Below are positions 50,762 to 59,604 of a DNA stretch of 64,000 nt, in pieces; within the stretch, counting starts at the first letter, position 1, and every line of letters starts with the position of its first letter. A program made the translations under genes and the position numbers. The notes under the pieces are model-generated. The model was given only the letters and a program-made list of their open reading frames with translations, did no database searches and was not told the DNA's origin. The stretch is from Saccharopolyspora phatthalungensis (lineage in GTDB: Bacteria > Actinomycetota > Actinomycetes > Mycobacteriales > Pseudonocardiaceae), in the NCBI RefSeq assembly GCF_014203395.1, contig NZ_JACHIW010000002.1, forward strand, positions 124,001-188,000, read 5' to 3'.

Positions 50762-52060
50762 ATGCCGAGCACGCACACCGAGCTGACCAAGCGGCACCGC
50801 GCTGTGCTGCCGGACTGGCTTGCGCTGTACTACGACGAGCCGATCGACATCGATCGCGGTGCGGGGCGGCACGTCTGGGACGCCGAGGGCAACCGTTACC
50901 TGGACTTCTTCGGCGGAATCCTGACGACGATCACCGCGCACGCGCTGCCCGAGGTGACCGCGGCGGTCAGCGCGCAGGCGGGCAAGATCCTGCACACCTC
51001 GACGCTGTACCTGAACCGCCCGATGATCGAGCTCGCCGAGCGGATCGCTGGGTTGTCCGGCATCGAGGACCCGCGGGTGTTCTTCACCACCAGCGGCACC
51101 GAGGCCAACGACACCGCGCTACTGCTGGCCACGGGATACCGCGCATCGAACCAGGTGCTGGCGCTGCGCAACAGCTACCACGGCCGGTCGTTTTCGGCGC
51201 TGGCGGTGACCGGGAACCGCAGCTGGTCGCCAACCAGCCTCTCCCCGGTGCAGACCGCTTACGTGCACGGCAGCCGCCGGCGCGGCACCCCGTTGGCCGA
51301 CCTGGCCGACGAGGAGTTCACCGCCGCGTGCGTGTCGGATCTGGAGGACGTGCTCGGGCAGCTGCACGGCAACGTCGCCTGCATGATCGCCGAGCCGATC
51401 CAGGGTGTCGGCGGGTTCGCCACGCCGCCCGACGGTCTGTTCGCGCGCTTCAAGGAGGTCCTCGACCGGCACGGCATCCTGTGGATCAGCGATGAGGTGC
51501 AGACCGGTTGGGGGCGCACCGGTGAACACTTCTGGGGCTGGCAGGCCCACGACGCCAACGGGAAGCCGGACATCGTCACCTTCGCCAAGGGCGTCGGCAA
51601 CGGCCTGTCGGTCGGCGGCGTCGTCGCCCGCGCCGAGATCATGAACAGCATCGGGGCGCAGTCGCTGTCCACTTTCGGCGGCAGCCCGGTCACCGCCGCC
51701 GGCGCGCTGGCCAACCTCGACTACCTCATCGGCCACGATCTACCGGGCAATGCCGCCCGCGTCGGCGCGGTGCTGCGCAAGCAACTCGACGCTGCGCTCG
51801 GCCGGATTCCGGCGGTCGTCGACGTGCGGGGCAAGGGCTTGATGATCGGTGTCGAGCTGGCACACGCGGACGGCACGGCTGCGCCGGAGATCGCCGCGGA
51901 GGTGCTCGAAGAGTCCCGGCGGCACGGTTTGCTCCTGGGCAAGGGCGGGCTGGAGGGCAACGTCCTGCGCATCGCGCCACCGCTGAGCCTCACCGAGTCC
52001 GAGGCGCGCGAAGGCGGCCGGATCCTGTTGGCAGCGCTGGAGAAAGCGGGGCAGCGATGA
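50762..52060 (+). CDS. Class III aminotransferase, probable beta-alanine:pyruvate/2-oxoglutarate type
   Basis: 432 residues. PLP enzymes of class III show FFTTSGTEANDTALLLATGY, NSYHGRSFSALAVTG, the Asp in ILWISDEVQTGWGRTGEHFW, and the Lys in VTFAKGVGNGLSVGGVV, all present here. As the second gene of the operon it should convert beta-alanine (or 3-aminoisobutyrate) to malonate semialdehyde. AGXT2-like glyoxylate aminotransferases are close relatives. It follows GAGAGGAGC and overlaps the next start (ATGA). Confidence 0.92.
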   Translation: MPSTHTELTKRHRAVLPDWLALYYDEPIDIDRGAGRHVWDAEGNRYLDFFGGILTTITAHALPEVTAAVSAQAGKILHTSTLYLNRPMIELAERIAGLSGIEDPRVFFTTSGTEANDTALLLATGYRASNQVLALRNSYHGRSFSALAVTGNRSWSPTSLSPVQTAYVHGSRRRGTPLADLADEEFTAACVSDLEDVLGQLHGNVACMIAEPIQGVGGFATPPDGLFARFKEVLDRHGILWISDEVQTGWGRTGEHFWGWQAHDANGKPDIVTFAKGVGNGLSVGGVVARAEIMNSIGAQSLSTFGGSPVTAAGALANLDYLIGHDLPGNAARVGAVLRKQLDAALGRIPAVVDVRGKGLMIGVELAHADGTAAPEIAAEVLEESRRHGLLLGKGGLEGNVLRIAPPLSLTESEAREGGRILLAALEKAGQR

Positions 52061-53457
52061 GCCGCACGATCATCCGTGGTGGTCTGGTGATCACCGCGAC
52101 CGAAGAAATCCGCGCGGACGTGCTCATCGACGGCGAGCACGTCGCCGCGATCGCCGCGCCCGCGGCCGCCGAGCAGTGGCTTGCCACCACGGACACCGTG
52201 ATCGACGCGACCGGGCACTACGTCATCCCGGGCGGTGTCGACGGGCACACGCATATGCAGATGCCCTTCGGCGGGACTTTCGCCTCGGACACCTTCGAGA
52301 CCGGGACCCGGGCCGCCGCGTGGGGCGGCACCACCACGATCGTCGACTTCGCGATCCAGCCGGTCGGCGGCTCCCCGCGCGAAGGGCTGGACGCCTGGCA
52401 CGCCAAGGCCGACGGGCAGTGCGCGATCGACTACGGCTTCCACATGATCCTCTCCGACGTCGGCGACGAGGCGTTGAAGGAGATGGACGCGCTGATCGGC
52501 GAGGGCATCACCAGCTTCAAGATGTTCATGGCCTACCCAGGCGTGTTCTACAGCGACGACGGGCAGATCCTGCGTGCCATGCAGCAGGCGGCCGACAACG
52601 GCGCGCTGACGATGATGCACGCCGAGAACGGCATCGCCATCGACGTGCTGGTGCAGCAGGCGTTGGCCGCCGGGCGTACCGACCCGAAATTCCACGGGCA
52701 GGTCCGGCATCCGCTGCTGGAGGCCGAGGCGACGCACCGGGCGATCCAGCTGGCCAGGGTGGCCGGTGCGCCGCTTTACGTCGTGCATGTCTCGGCCGCC
52801 GAGGCCGTCGCCGAGATCACCCAGGCCCGCGACAACGGGCTCAACGTCTTCGCCGAAACCTGCCCGCAGTACCTGTTCCTCACGATCGACGACCTGGCCC
52901 GGCCGGAATTCGAGGGCTCGAAGTACGTCTGTTCGACGCCGCTGCGGCAGGTCGAGCACCAGGCGAACCTCTGGCAGGCGTTGCGCACCAACGACCTGTC
53001 GGTGGTCTCAACCGACCACTGCCCGTTCTGCTTCAAGGATCAGAAGGAACTCGGACGCGGCGATTTCTCGAAGATCCCCAACGGCATCCCAGGCGTGGAG
53101 AACCGGATCGACCTGCTGCACCAGGCGGTGGTTGAGGGACGCATCAGCCGCCGTCGGTGGATCGAGCTGGCCTGCACCACTCCGGCCCGCATGTTCGGCC
53201 TGCACCCGCGCAAGGGCACCATCGCGCCCGGTGGCGACGCCGACATCGTGATCTACGACCCGCGCGCCGAGCACGTGCTCTCGGCCGAGACGCACCACAT
53301 GAACGTCGACTACAACGCCTACGAGGGCAAGCGGCTCACCGGCCAGGCCCGCACCGTGCTGTCCCGCGGCGAGGTAGTCGTCGACGCCGGAAGCTACACC
53401 GGCCGCGCCGGGCACGGCCGGTTCCTGCCACGCGACACCTGCCAATACCTGATCTGA
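52057..53457 (+). CDS. hydA: Dihydropyrimidinase (D-hydantoinase)
   Basis: 466 residues, amidohydrolase superfamily. GGVDGHTHMQMPFGG carries the first metal His pair. FKMFMAYPGVFYSDDG has the Lys that is carboxylated to bridge the metals. MMHAENG, YVVHVSAAEAVAEI and VSTDHCPFCFKDQKELG supply the other ligands and the catalytic Asp. It opens dihydrouracil or dihydrothymine to the N-carbamoyl amino acid for the adjacent ureidopropionase. ATG 52057 overlaps the aminotransferase stop. Confidence 0.94.
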   Translation: MSRTIIRGGLVITATEEIRADVLIDGEHVAAIAAPAAAEQWLATTDTVIDATGHYVIPGGVDGHTHMQMPFGGTFASDTFETGTRAAAWGGTTTIVDFAIQPVGGSPREGLDAWHAKADGQCAIDYGFHMILSDVGDEALKEMDALIGEGITSFKMFMAYPGVFYSDDGQILRAMQQAADNGALTMMHAENGIAIDVLVQQALAAGRTDPKFHGQVRHPLLEAEATHRAIQLARVAGAPLYVVHVSAAEAVAEITQARDNGLNVFAETCPQYLFLTIDDLARPEFEGSKYVCSTPLRQVEHQANLWQALRTNDLSVVSTDHCPFCFKDQKELGRGDFSKIPNGIPGVENRIDLLHQAVVEGRISRRRWIELACTTPARMFGLHPRKGTIAPGGDADIVIYDPRAEHVLSAETHHMNVDYNAYEGKRLTGQARTVLSRGEVVVDAGSYTGRAGHGRFLPRDTCQYLI

Positions 53458-53474
53458 GCGGCTTAGGGGCGACC

Positions 53475-54473
53475 ATGGACTTCGGACTCGTTTTGCAAAC
53501 CGATCCACCGGCCTGGTCCGTGGTGGACCGGATGCGCCGGGCAGAGCGGCTGGGTTTCAGCCACGGCTGGACCTTCGATTCGTGCGTGCTGTGGCAGGAG
53601 CCGTTCGTCATTCACAGCCAGATCCTCGCCGCCACCGAGCGGCTGATCGTCGGCCCGATGGTGACCAACCCGGCCACCCGCGACTGGACGGTCACGGCCT
53701 CGACCTTCGCCACGCTCAACGACATGTTCGGGCCGCGCACGGTGTGCGGCATCGGTCGGGGTGACTCGGCGGTGCGGGTCACCGGCGGCAGGCCGACCAC
53801 GCTGGCCACGCTCGAACAGGCCATGCGCGTGATCAAGGAGCTGGCCGAGGGGCGGGAGGTGCAATTGCACGGAACCCCGGTGCGGTTGCCGTGGGTGCGC
53901 GACGGTCGGCTGCCGATCTGGATGGGGGCCTACGGGCCGAAGGCGCTGGAGCTCGTCGGTCGGCTGGCGGACGGCTTCGTGCTGCAGCTCGCCGACCCGT
54001 TCCTGACGCGTTGGATGGTCGACCACGTCCGGCAGGCGGCCCGCGATGCCGGCCGCGACCCGGCGTCGATCACGGTGTGCGCGGCGGCCCCCGCCTACCT
54101 CGGCGATGACATCGACCACGCCCGCGCGCAGTGCCGCTGGTTCGGCGGCATGGTCGGCAACCACGTCGCCGACCTAGTCGCCCGCTACGGCGACACCGCC
54201 GAAGCGGTGCCCGCCGCGCTCACCGACTACATCAAGGGACGGCAGGGCTACGACTACTCGCACCACGGCCGGGCCGACAACCCCAGCACGGAGTTCGTGC
54301 CGGACGAGATCGTGGACCGCTTCTGCGTGCTCGGCCCCGCCGAAGCGCATGTGGCCAAGCTGAAAGAACTCAGAGACGCCGGAGTCGACCAGTTCGCGAT
54401 CTACGCCATGCACGACGCCCTGGATTCCACTGTGGACGCCTACGGCGAATCCATCATCCCCGCCATGTCCTGA
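53475..54473 (+). CDS. LLM-class (luciferase-like) flavin/F420-dependent oxidoreductase
   Basis: 332 residues, bacterial-luciferase fold: DFGLVLQTDPPAWSVVDRMR, RLGFSHGWTFDSCVLWQEPF, IVGPMVTNPATRDWTVTAST, VCGIGRGDSAVRVTGG and LPIWMGAYGPKALELVGRLA. The family resembles F420-dependent methylene-H4MPT reductase-type proteins and includes members with FMN. It is embedded 17 bases after hydA in a pyrimidine operon that lacks dihydropyrimidine dehydrogenase. It could therefore provide uracil reduction or ring attack (compare RutA, also LLM fold). This is inference. Confidence 0.88.
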   Translation: MDFGLVLQTDPPAWSVVDRMRRAERLGFSHGWTFDSCVLWQEPFVIHSQILAATERLIVGPMVTNPATRDWTVTASTFATLNDMFGPRTVCGIGRGDSAVRVTGGRPTTLATLEQAMRVIKELAEGREVQLHGTPVRLPWVRDGRLPIWMGAYGPKALELVGRLADGFVLQLADPFLTRWMVDHVRQAARDAGRDPASITVCAAAPAYLGDDIDHARAQCRWFGGMVGNHVADLVARYGDTAEAVPAALTDYIKGRQGYDYSHHGRADNPSTEFVPDEIVDRFCVLGPAEAHVAKLKELRDAGVDQFAIYAMHDALDSTVDAYGESIIPAMS

Positions 54474-54590
54474 GCACTGCTCCCGGACGTCACGGCATTC
54501 CGGCCGGCGGTGATCACGCGCCCGGCGGGTTTGTAGAGTTCCGCCGGAAGTGGCAGCCCCGGTCGGCGGGGTGGAACGGGAAGGGGTGCC

Positions 54591-55949
54591 ATGCGGCAGG
54601 GACTCGGCGCGAAGCAGGGACTCGGTGCGAAACTCGGTATCGGCTGGAAACTGCACGGGGACGGCACCACGCCCCGGCCCGGCGAGGCGGTAGCCCCGAA
54701 CGAACGGTTGTCCTGGGGGCGCACCATCGGGCTCGGCGCCCAGCACGTGGTGGCCATGTTCGGCGCCACTTTCGTCTTCCCGGTCCTGATGGGCCTGGAC
54801 CCGAACTTGGCGATCATGGTTTCGGGAGTGGCAACCGTCCTGTTTCTGTTGATCGTGCAGGGCAAGATCCCCAGCTACCTGGGTAGCAGCGCCTCCTTCG
54901 TGGGCGCGGTGACGGTCATCCGGGCCGGCGGCGGGGACACCTCGACGGTCACCGGCGCGATCCTGGTGTGCGCCCTGGTGCTGGCCGCCATCGGGTTGGT
55001 CATTCACTTCGTCGGCGCGCAGGTGGTGCACCGGCTGCTGCCACCCGCGGTCTCCGGTGCGGTGGTGATGCTGATCGGCTTCAACCTCGCCCCTGTGGTA
55101 GCCGAGACCTACTGGCCGCAGGACCAGTGGATCGCGCTGATCACGATGGCCGTCGTGCTCGGCTGCAGCGTGTTGCTGCGCGGATTCTGGTCCCGGATCG
55201 CGGTGTTCCTGGGGCTGGTCGTCGGCTACGGTCTGTCGTGGCTGTTCGACCGGGGCTTCGGCCCGATCACCGCGCCGGACGCCAACGGCCACGTCAGCAC
55301 GCACTTCCGGCTCGACCTCGGCGGTGTCGCGGACGCCAGCTGGTTCGGCTTGCCCGCACTGCACGCGCCGTCGTTCGATGCGGCGGCGATCATCGTCGTG
55401 CTCCCCGCGGTGATCGCGCTGATCGCCGAGAACACCGGGCACGTCAAGGCCGTCGAGGAGATGACCGGCGCCAAGCTGGATGGCAGCCTCGGGCGGGCGA
55501 TCTTCGCCGACGGGTTCGCCAGCACCCTCTCCAGCGCCGTGGGCGGCCCGCCCACCACCACCTACGCCGAGAACATCGGCGTTATGGCCGCCACCCGGGT
55601 GTACTCCACCGCGGCCTACTGGGTGGCGGCGATCGTGGCGATCCTGTTCGGGTTATGCCCCAAGTTCGGCGCCGTGATCGCGGCGACGCCTGGCGGTGTG
55701 CTCGGCGGCATCACCGTGGTGCTCTACGGCATGATCGGCCTGCTGGGCGCCAAGATCTGGGTGGAGAACCGGGTCGACTTCGGTGACCCGGTCAACCTGC
55801 TGCCGCTGGCCGCTGGGCTCGTGGTCGGCATCGGCGGGGTTTCGCTGAATATCACCGCGCAGTTCAGCCTTGGCGGGATCGCTCTGGGCACCCTGGTCAC
55901 GCTGCTCGGCTACCACGTGCTGCGGGTGCTGGTGCCCAAGGGTCGGTGA
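54591..55949 (+). CDS. Uracil-xanthine permease (NCS2 family)
   Basis: 452 residues, fourteen predicted transmembrane segments from about residue 45. NCS2 marks: LGAQHVVAMFGATFVFPVLM, VGAVTVIRAGGGD, ALIAENTGHVKAVEEMTG, and the signature AVGGPPTTTYAENIGVMAAT, which fits the UraA type. It takes up uracil or related bases by proton symport and supplies the catabolic operon. The N-terminus is odd: an 18-base tandem duplication encodes QGLGAKQGLGAK before the first helix. The 117-base gap before it may include a promoter of its own. Confidence 0.92.
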   Translation: MRQGLGAKQGLGAKLGIGWKLHGDGTTPRPGEAVAPNERLSWGRTIGLGAQHVVAMFGATFVFPVLMGLDPNLAIMVSGVATVLFLLIVQGKIPSYLGSSASFVGAVTVIRAGGGDTSTVTGAILVCALVLAAIGLVIHFVGAQVVHRLLPPAVSGAVVMLIGFNLAPVVAETYWPQDQWIALITMAVVLGCSVLLRGFWSRIAVFLGLVVGYGLSWLFDRGFGPITAPDANGHVSTHFRLDLGGVADASWFGLPALHAPSFDAAAIIVVLPAVIALIAENTGHVKAVEEMTGAKLDGSLGRAIFADGFASTLSSAVGGPPTTTYAENIGVMAATRVYSTAAYWVAAIVAILFGLCPKFGAVIAATPGGVLGGITVVLYGMIGLLGAKIWVENRVDFGDPVNLLPLAAGLVVGIGGVSLNITAQFSLGGIALGTLVTLLGYHVLRVLVPKGR

Positions 55950-56038
55950 TCGGCTCGGCTCCTGCCGTTGATCGTCAGTGCGGGTGCGGCGGGCAGGCCT
56001 TACGTTCGCAGACGACGACCGGAGTCGAGGAGGCCGCC

Positions 56039-56419
56039 ATGCTGCGCCCCGTGCACTTCGAGGTCCACGTCGCGGACGTGGATCGTGCCCGCGAGTTCTA
56101 CTCCACGGTGTTCGGCTGGCGGTTCCAGCAGTGGGAGCAAAACCGGTACTGGTTGATCTTCACGGGTGCTGGCCCGGGCATCGATGGCGGCCTGCTGCCC
56201 CGGAAGGGCCCGGAACCCTCCGACGAAACGCCGGTCGCGGCGTTCGTGACGACCATGGAGGTGGATGACATTGAGGGAATGCTTTCGACCGTGGAGTCCG
56301 CCGGTGGCCGGGTGGAGATGCCGAAGACGGCGCTGACCGGCATGGGATGGGTGGCTTACTGCCGGGACACCGAGGGCAACATCTTCGGCATGTTCCAGGC
56401 CGACGACATGGCGAGCTGA
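56039..56419 (+). CDS. VOC-family (glyoxalase/bleomycin-resistance fold) protein
   Basis: 126 residues from ATG 56039 (GAGGAGG five bases upstream). A single VOC module pair: LRPVHFEVHVADVDRAREFY, STVFGWRFQQWEQNRYWLIF and CRDTEGNIFGMFQADD. The His in HFEVHV and the Glu/Asp of the last strand may bind a metal. The common actinomycete type is a small glyoxalase-like protein of unknown function. Its 3' end is eight bases from that of the convergent TetR gene. Confidence 0.88.
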   Translation: MLRPVHFEVHVADVDRAREFYSTVFGWRFQQWEQNRYWLIFTGAGPGIDGGLLPRKGPEPSDETPVAAFVTTMEVDDIEGMLSTVESAGGRVEMPKTALTGMGWVAYCRDTEGNIFGMFQADDMAS

Positions 56420-56426
56420 CGCCGGC

Positions 56427-57080
56427 TCACCGCTGCGCGCCGCGCACCACCGCGATGTCGGCGGCGGTCACCGGACGGCCGGGCAGGGGCGTGCCGGGCC
56501 GAGCCTGCAGGCCGTCGAGCATCAGCGTCAGGTAGCGGGCCGGGGCTTCGCTGCGGATGTCATCCGGGGCGCTGTGCACGCCTTGCAGCACGATGGACAG
56601 AATCACGCCGAGGTCGCCGCTGCTGACGTCCGGCCGCAGCGAGCCGTTCGCCTGGGCGGCGAGCACCAGCCCGTCCAGGATGTCCAGCAGTTCGTTGCGG
56701 GCCTGCTCGACTTCCGGGTCCGCGCCCAGAATTTTCCTGGCCCGCTGGGACAGCATGGAGAACCGGACCACCGTGCGCAGGTCGGCCGCGCGCAGCAGGA
56801 AATCGGTCAGCGCGCGCCACGGATCACAGTCGCGTCCGCCGATCGCCCGGGCTTCTTCGAGGACCCGCTGGAACACGTCTTGGCCGACGGCGCTGATCAG
56901 CGAGTCGCGGTCCGGGAAGCGCCGGTAGAGCGTGCCGGTCCCGACACCGGCGGCGCGGGCGATCTCCTCCATCGGAACCTCGGTGCCCCGCTCGGTGAAG
57001 ACGGTTCGTGCCGCCGCGATGATTCGGTCGCGATTGCGGCGGGCATCGGCCCGCAGCCGTGGCGTGGCGTCGGTCGTCAT
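56427..57080 (-). CDS. TetR-family transcriptional regulator
   Basis: 217 residues from ATG 57080. The TetR HTH: NRDRIIAAARTVFTERGTEV then PMEEIARAAGVGTGTLYRRF and PDRDSLISAVGQDVF. The C-terminal domain is of the SCO1712/AcrR actinomycete type. It is divergent from the P450 gene, with a strong palindrome in the 163-base gap, so it most likely controls the P450-ferredoxin pair and itself. Confidence 0.92.
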   Translation of the reverse strand: MTTDATPRLRADARRNRDRIIAAARTVFTERGTEVPMEEIARAAGVGTGTLYRRFPDRDSLISAVGQDVFQRVLEEARAIGGRDCDPWRALTDFLLRAADLRTVVRFSMLSQRARKILGADPEVEQARNELLDILDGLVLAAQANGSLRPDVSSGDLGVILSIVLQGVHSAPDDIRSEAPARYLTLMLDGLQARPGTPLPGRPVTAADIAVVRGAQR

Positions 57081-57178
57081 GGTCCTCGCTTGTCGTGATC
57101 GGGCCGTGGCTAGAGCCCAGTTGGGGCTGGGTTGGGCGGATTGTCGCATGGTCTCCGCCCCAGTTAGGTGGACGAAAT

Positions 57179-57204
57179 CCTTCCAGTTCGGTACAACCGG
57201 AAGG
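57179..57204. promoter_or_regulatory. Palindrome, candidate TetR operator before the P450
   Basis: CCTTCC (57179-57184) and GGAAGG (57199-57204) are the outer arms, and GTT/AAC inside extend a near-complete 26-bp dyad. The half-site CCAGTT recurs at about 57160 and 57211. The position between divergent TetR and P450 genes is typical of a TetR operator. Confidence 0.45.
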
Positions 57205-57243
57205 GAATCGTCCAGTTGTTCGCTCGGTGTTCAGGGAGTCACG

Positions 57244-58449
57244 ATGCTCGATCCAGCCGTCGACCCAGCGGCCTACCCGAAGGTCCGCACCTGCCCGTTC
57301 GCGCACGAACCGGAATACGCCCGACTGCGGGCGGAAGCGCCGATCACGAAGGTCCCGATGGCGGGCGGTGGCACCGCTTGGCTGGTGACCCGGCACGACC
57401 TGGTCCGTCAGGTACTCGGCGATCCGCGGATGAGCTCCGATCGGCGCCGCCCCGGCTTTCCCCGGCTCTCAGCCAACCAGCGGCCCATCCCCAGCGTGGC
57501 CCCGCTGCTGGTCGGCATGGACCCGCCGGAGCACACCGAGGCCCGGCGGGCCGTGCTCGCGGAGTTCACCGTGCGGCGGATCGAGAAGATGCGCCCGCGC
57601 ATCCAGCAGATCGTCGACGGTTGCATCGACGATATGCTCGCCGAAACGGGGCCGGTCGACCTCGTGCGGGCGCTGTCGCTGCCGGTGCCGTCGTTGGTGA
57701 TCTGCGAGCTGCTCGGCGTGCCCTACGCCGACCACGACTTCTTCCAGGAACGGAGCAGCCTGATGCTGCGGAAGTCGACGCCGGTTGAGCAACGGGCCCA
57801 CGCGGTCGAGGAACTCCAGTCGTATCTGGACCGGCTCGTGACGGGCAAGGAGCGGGAGATCACCGACGACTTGCTCGGCAGGCAGATCCGAAAGCAGCGC
57901 GAGATCGGCGAGGTCGACCACCACGCGCTGGTGGCGCTGGCCTTCCTGCTTCTGATCGCCGGGCACGAAACGACCGCGAACATGATCTCGCTGGGCACCC
58001 TGGCTTTGCTGGTGAACCCGCAGCTGCTGGCGGAGATCGTCGCCGACCCGACCAAGACCCCGTCGGCCGTCGAGGAATTGTTGCGCTACTTCACCATCGT
58101 CGAGGCCGCGACCTCCCGCGTCGCGCTGGAGGACGTCGAGATCGGGGGCGTGCTGATCCGGGCGGGGGAGGGCGTCGTCGCGTTAGGCACGTCGGCAAAC
58201 CGGGACCCAGACGCCTTCGACCAGCCCGAAGAAATCGATATCAACCGCAGCGCCCGCCGCCACGTCGCGTTCGGCTTCGGCCCGCACCAGTGCCTGGGGC
58301 AGAATCTCGCGCGGCTGGAGCTGCAGATCGTCTTCGACACGTTGTTCCGGCGGCTGCCCGGGCTGCGATTGGACGCGGCGATCGACGACCTGCCGTTCAA
58401 ATCCGATGCGAACGTCTACGGAATCTACGAAATGCCCGTGACCTGGTGA
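57244..58449 (+). CDS. Cytochrome P450, CYP105/CYP107-like
   Basis: 401 residues from ATG 57244. I-helix LLLIAGHETTANMISLG with the acid-alcohol pair, K-helix ExxR in AVEELLRYFTIVEA, and the heme-binding loop FGFGPHQCLGQNLARLEL with the thiolate Cys (about residue 352). N-terminal VLGDPRMSSDRRRPGFPRL is typical of soluble actinomycete P450s. The ferredoxin gene begins 12 bases later and is its likely electron donor. The substrate may be a xenobiotic or secondary metabolite. Confidence 0.95.
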   Translation: MLDPAVDPAAYPKVRTCPFAHEPEYARLRAEAPITKVPMAGGGTAWLVTRHDLVRQVLGDPRMSSDRRRPGFPRLSANQRPIPSVAPLLVGMDPPEHTEARRAVLAEFTVRRIEKMRPRIQQIVDGCIDDMLAETGPVDLVRALSLPVPSLVICELLGVPYADHDFFQERSSLMLRKSTPVEQRAHAVEELQSYLDRLVTGKEREITDDLLGRQIRKQREIGEVDHHALVALAFLLLIAGHETTANMISLGTLALLVNPQLLAEIVADPTKTPSAVEELLRYFTIVEAATSRVALEDVEIGGVLIRAGEGVVALGTSANRDPDAFDQPEEIDINRSARRHVAFGFGPHQCLGQNLARLELQIVFDTLFRRLPGLRLDAAIDDLPFKSDANVYGIYEMPVTW

Positions 58450-58461
58450 GAGGAGAGATCG

Positions 58462-58662
58462 ATGCGGATCGAGGCGGACCTGGACCGGTGCGTCGGTGCG
58501 GGGCAGTGCGTGCTGACCGCGCCGACGCTGTTCGATCAGAACGACGAGGACGGCCGGGTGGTGGTGCTGGTGACCGAGGTGGACGACAGCGCGATTGCGG
58601 CGGCCCGGGAGGCAGTGCACGTGTGCCCGTCCGGGGCGTTGTCGCTGGTCGACGACCGGTGA
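58462..58662 (+). CDS. 3Fe-4S ferredoxin, P450 redox partner
   Basis: 66 residues. DLDRCVGAGQCVLTAPTLFD has the first two cluster cysteines (Cys-x5-Cys with Ala at the position of the missing fourth ligand), and VHVCPSGALSL has the last, the usual 3Fe-4S set of actinomycete P450 ferredoxins. It follows the P450 by 12 bases (GAGAGGAGA upstream) and is cotranscribed. A ferredoxin reductase must come from elsewhere. Confidence 0.95.
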   Translation: MRIEADLDRCVGAGQCVLTAPTLFDQNDEDGRVVVLVTEVDDSAIAAAREAVHVCPSGALSLVDDR

Positions 58663-58750
58663 GGGGCGACATTCAGTAGCCGATCGTGGGGTTGCGGACT
58701 GCCTTTTCATCCGGTGTGGTGAGGTGAATCACCGCCATCGGAGGTGCATC

Positions 58751-59563
58751 GTGGACACACGGTCGTGGTGGACACAGGGCGTCGACGTGACGAAACCCAG
58801 TTCGGCGCGCGTTTACGACGTGCACCTGGGGGGATCGCACAACTTCCAGGTCGACCGGGACCTGGCCGAGCAGGCGACCGAGTTGATGCCTTCACTGCCG
58901 GCGGTGCTCCGGGCGAACCGGTCGTTCCTGCGCCGGGTCGTCCGCCACCTCGCCGGTCGCGGCGTCCGCCAGTTCCTGGACCTCGGTTCGGGCATCCCGA
59001 CGGTCGGCAACGTGCACGAGATCGCACAGCAGGCGGACCCGGACTGCCGGGTCGTCTACGTCGACTGCGATCTCGTCGCGGTCGCGCACAGCCAAGCCAT
59101 CCTGCGCGGCAACGACCGCGCGATCGCGATCCGCGCCGACTTCCGGGACGCCGACTACGTGCTCGACCACTTCGAGGTGACGTCGATGCTGGATTTCGGC
59201 GAACCGATCGCGGCGCTGTTCCTCGCGGTCCTGCATTTCGTACCGAAGTCCGATGATCCGGTCGGCATTGTGTCGCACTACGTTGACCGGATGCCGGTCG
59301 GCAGTTACCTGGCCATCTCGCACGCGTGCAGCGACGACGTCCCGGAATCCACCCGGCAAGCCGCAGAGCTATACAGCCAACGCATCGGCGGCTTCTACCC
59401 GCGCCCGAAGGCGCAGATCGCGGCGATGTTCGGCGACCTGGACATGATCGAACCGGGCCTGGTGGACCTGACCGAGTGGCATCCGGACTCCCCGGAGTTG
59501 CTGCCCAGCGGCAAAGCCTGGACCGGCCCCGGCGGCGTGGCCCGGAAAAGCCAGCGCAGATAA
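58751..59563 (+). CDS. SAM-dependent methyltransferase, DUF574/Methyltransf_19 type
   Basis: 270 residues from GTG 58751 (GGAGG six bases upstream). The family starts with KPSSARVYDVHLGGSHNFQV then DRDLAEQATELMPSLP. The SAM motif is QFLDLGSGIPTVGNVHEIAQ, with VVYVDCDLVAVAHSQAIL and the C-terminal YPRPKAQIAAMFGDLDMIEP. Such proteins are abundant in actinomycetes, but their substrate is not established. It is separated from the ferredoxin by about 90 bases and closed by a strong terminator, so probably a single-gene unit. Confidence 0.9.
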   Translation: MDTRSWWTQGVDVTKPSSARVYDVHLGGSHNFQVDRDLAEQATELMPSLPAVLRANRSFLRRVVRHLAGRGVRQFLDLGSGIPTVGNVHEIAQQADPDCRVVYVDCDLVAVAHSQAILRGNDRAIAIRADFRDADYVLDHFEVTSMLDFGEPIAALFLAVLHFVPKSDDPVGIVSHYVDRMPVGSYLAISHACSDDVPESTRQAAELYSQRIGGFYPRPKAQIAAMFGDLDMIEPGLVDLTEWHPDSPELLPSGKAWTGPGGVARKSQRR

Positions 59564-59565
59564 GC

Positions 59566-59604
59566 AGCGGCGCCACCTCCCCCTCTCCTGGAGGTGGCGC
59601 CGCT
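59566..59604 (+). terminator. Strong terminator after the DUF574-type methyltransferase
   Basis: 15-bp perfect stem, 59566-59580 and 59590-59604 (arm AGCGGCGCCACCTCC), loop nine bases, two bases beyond the stop codon. Confidence 0.85.
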
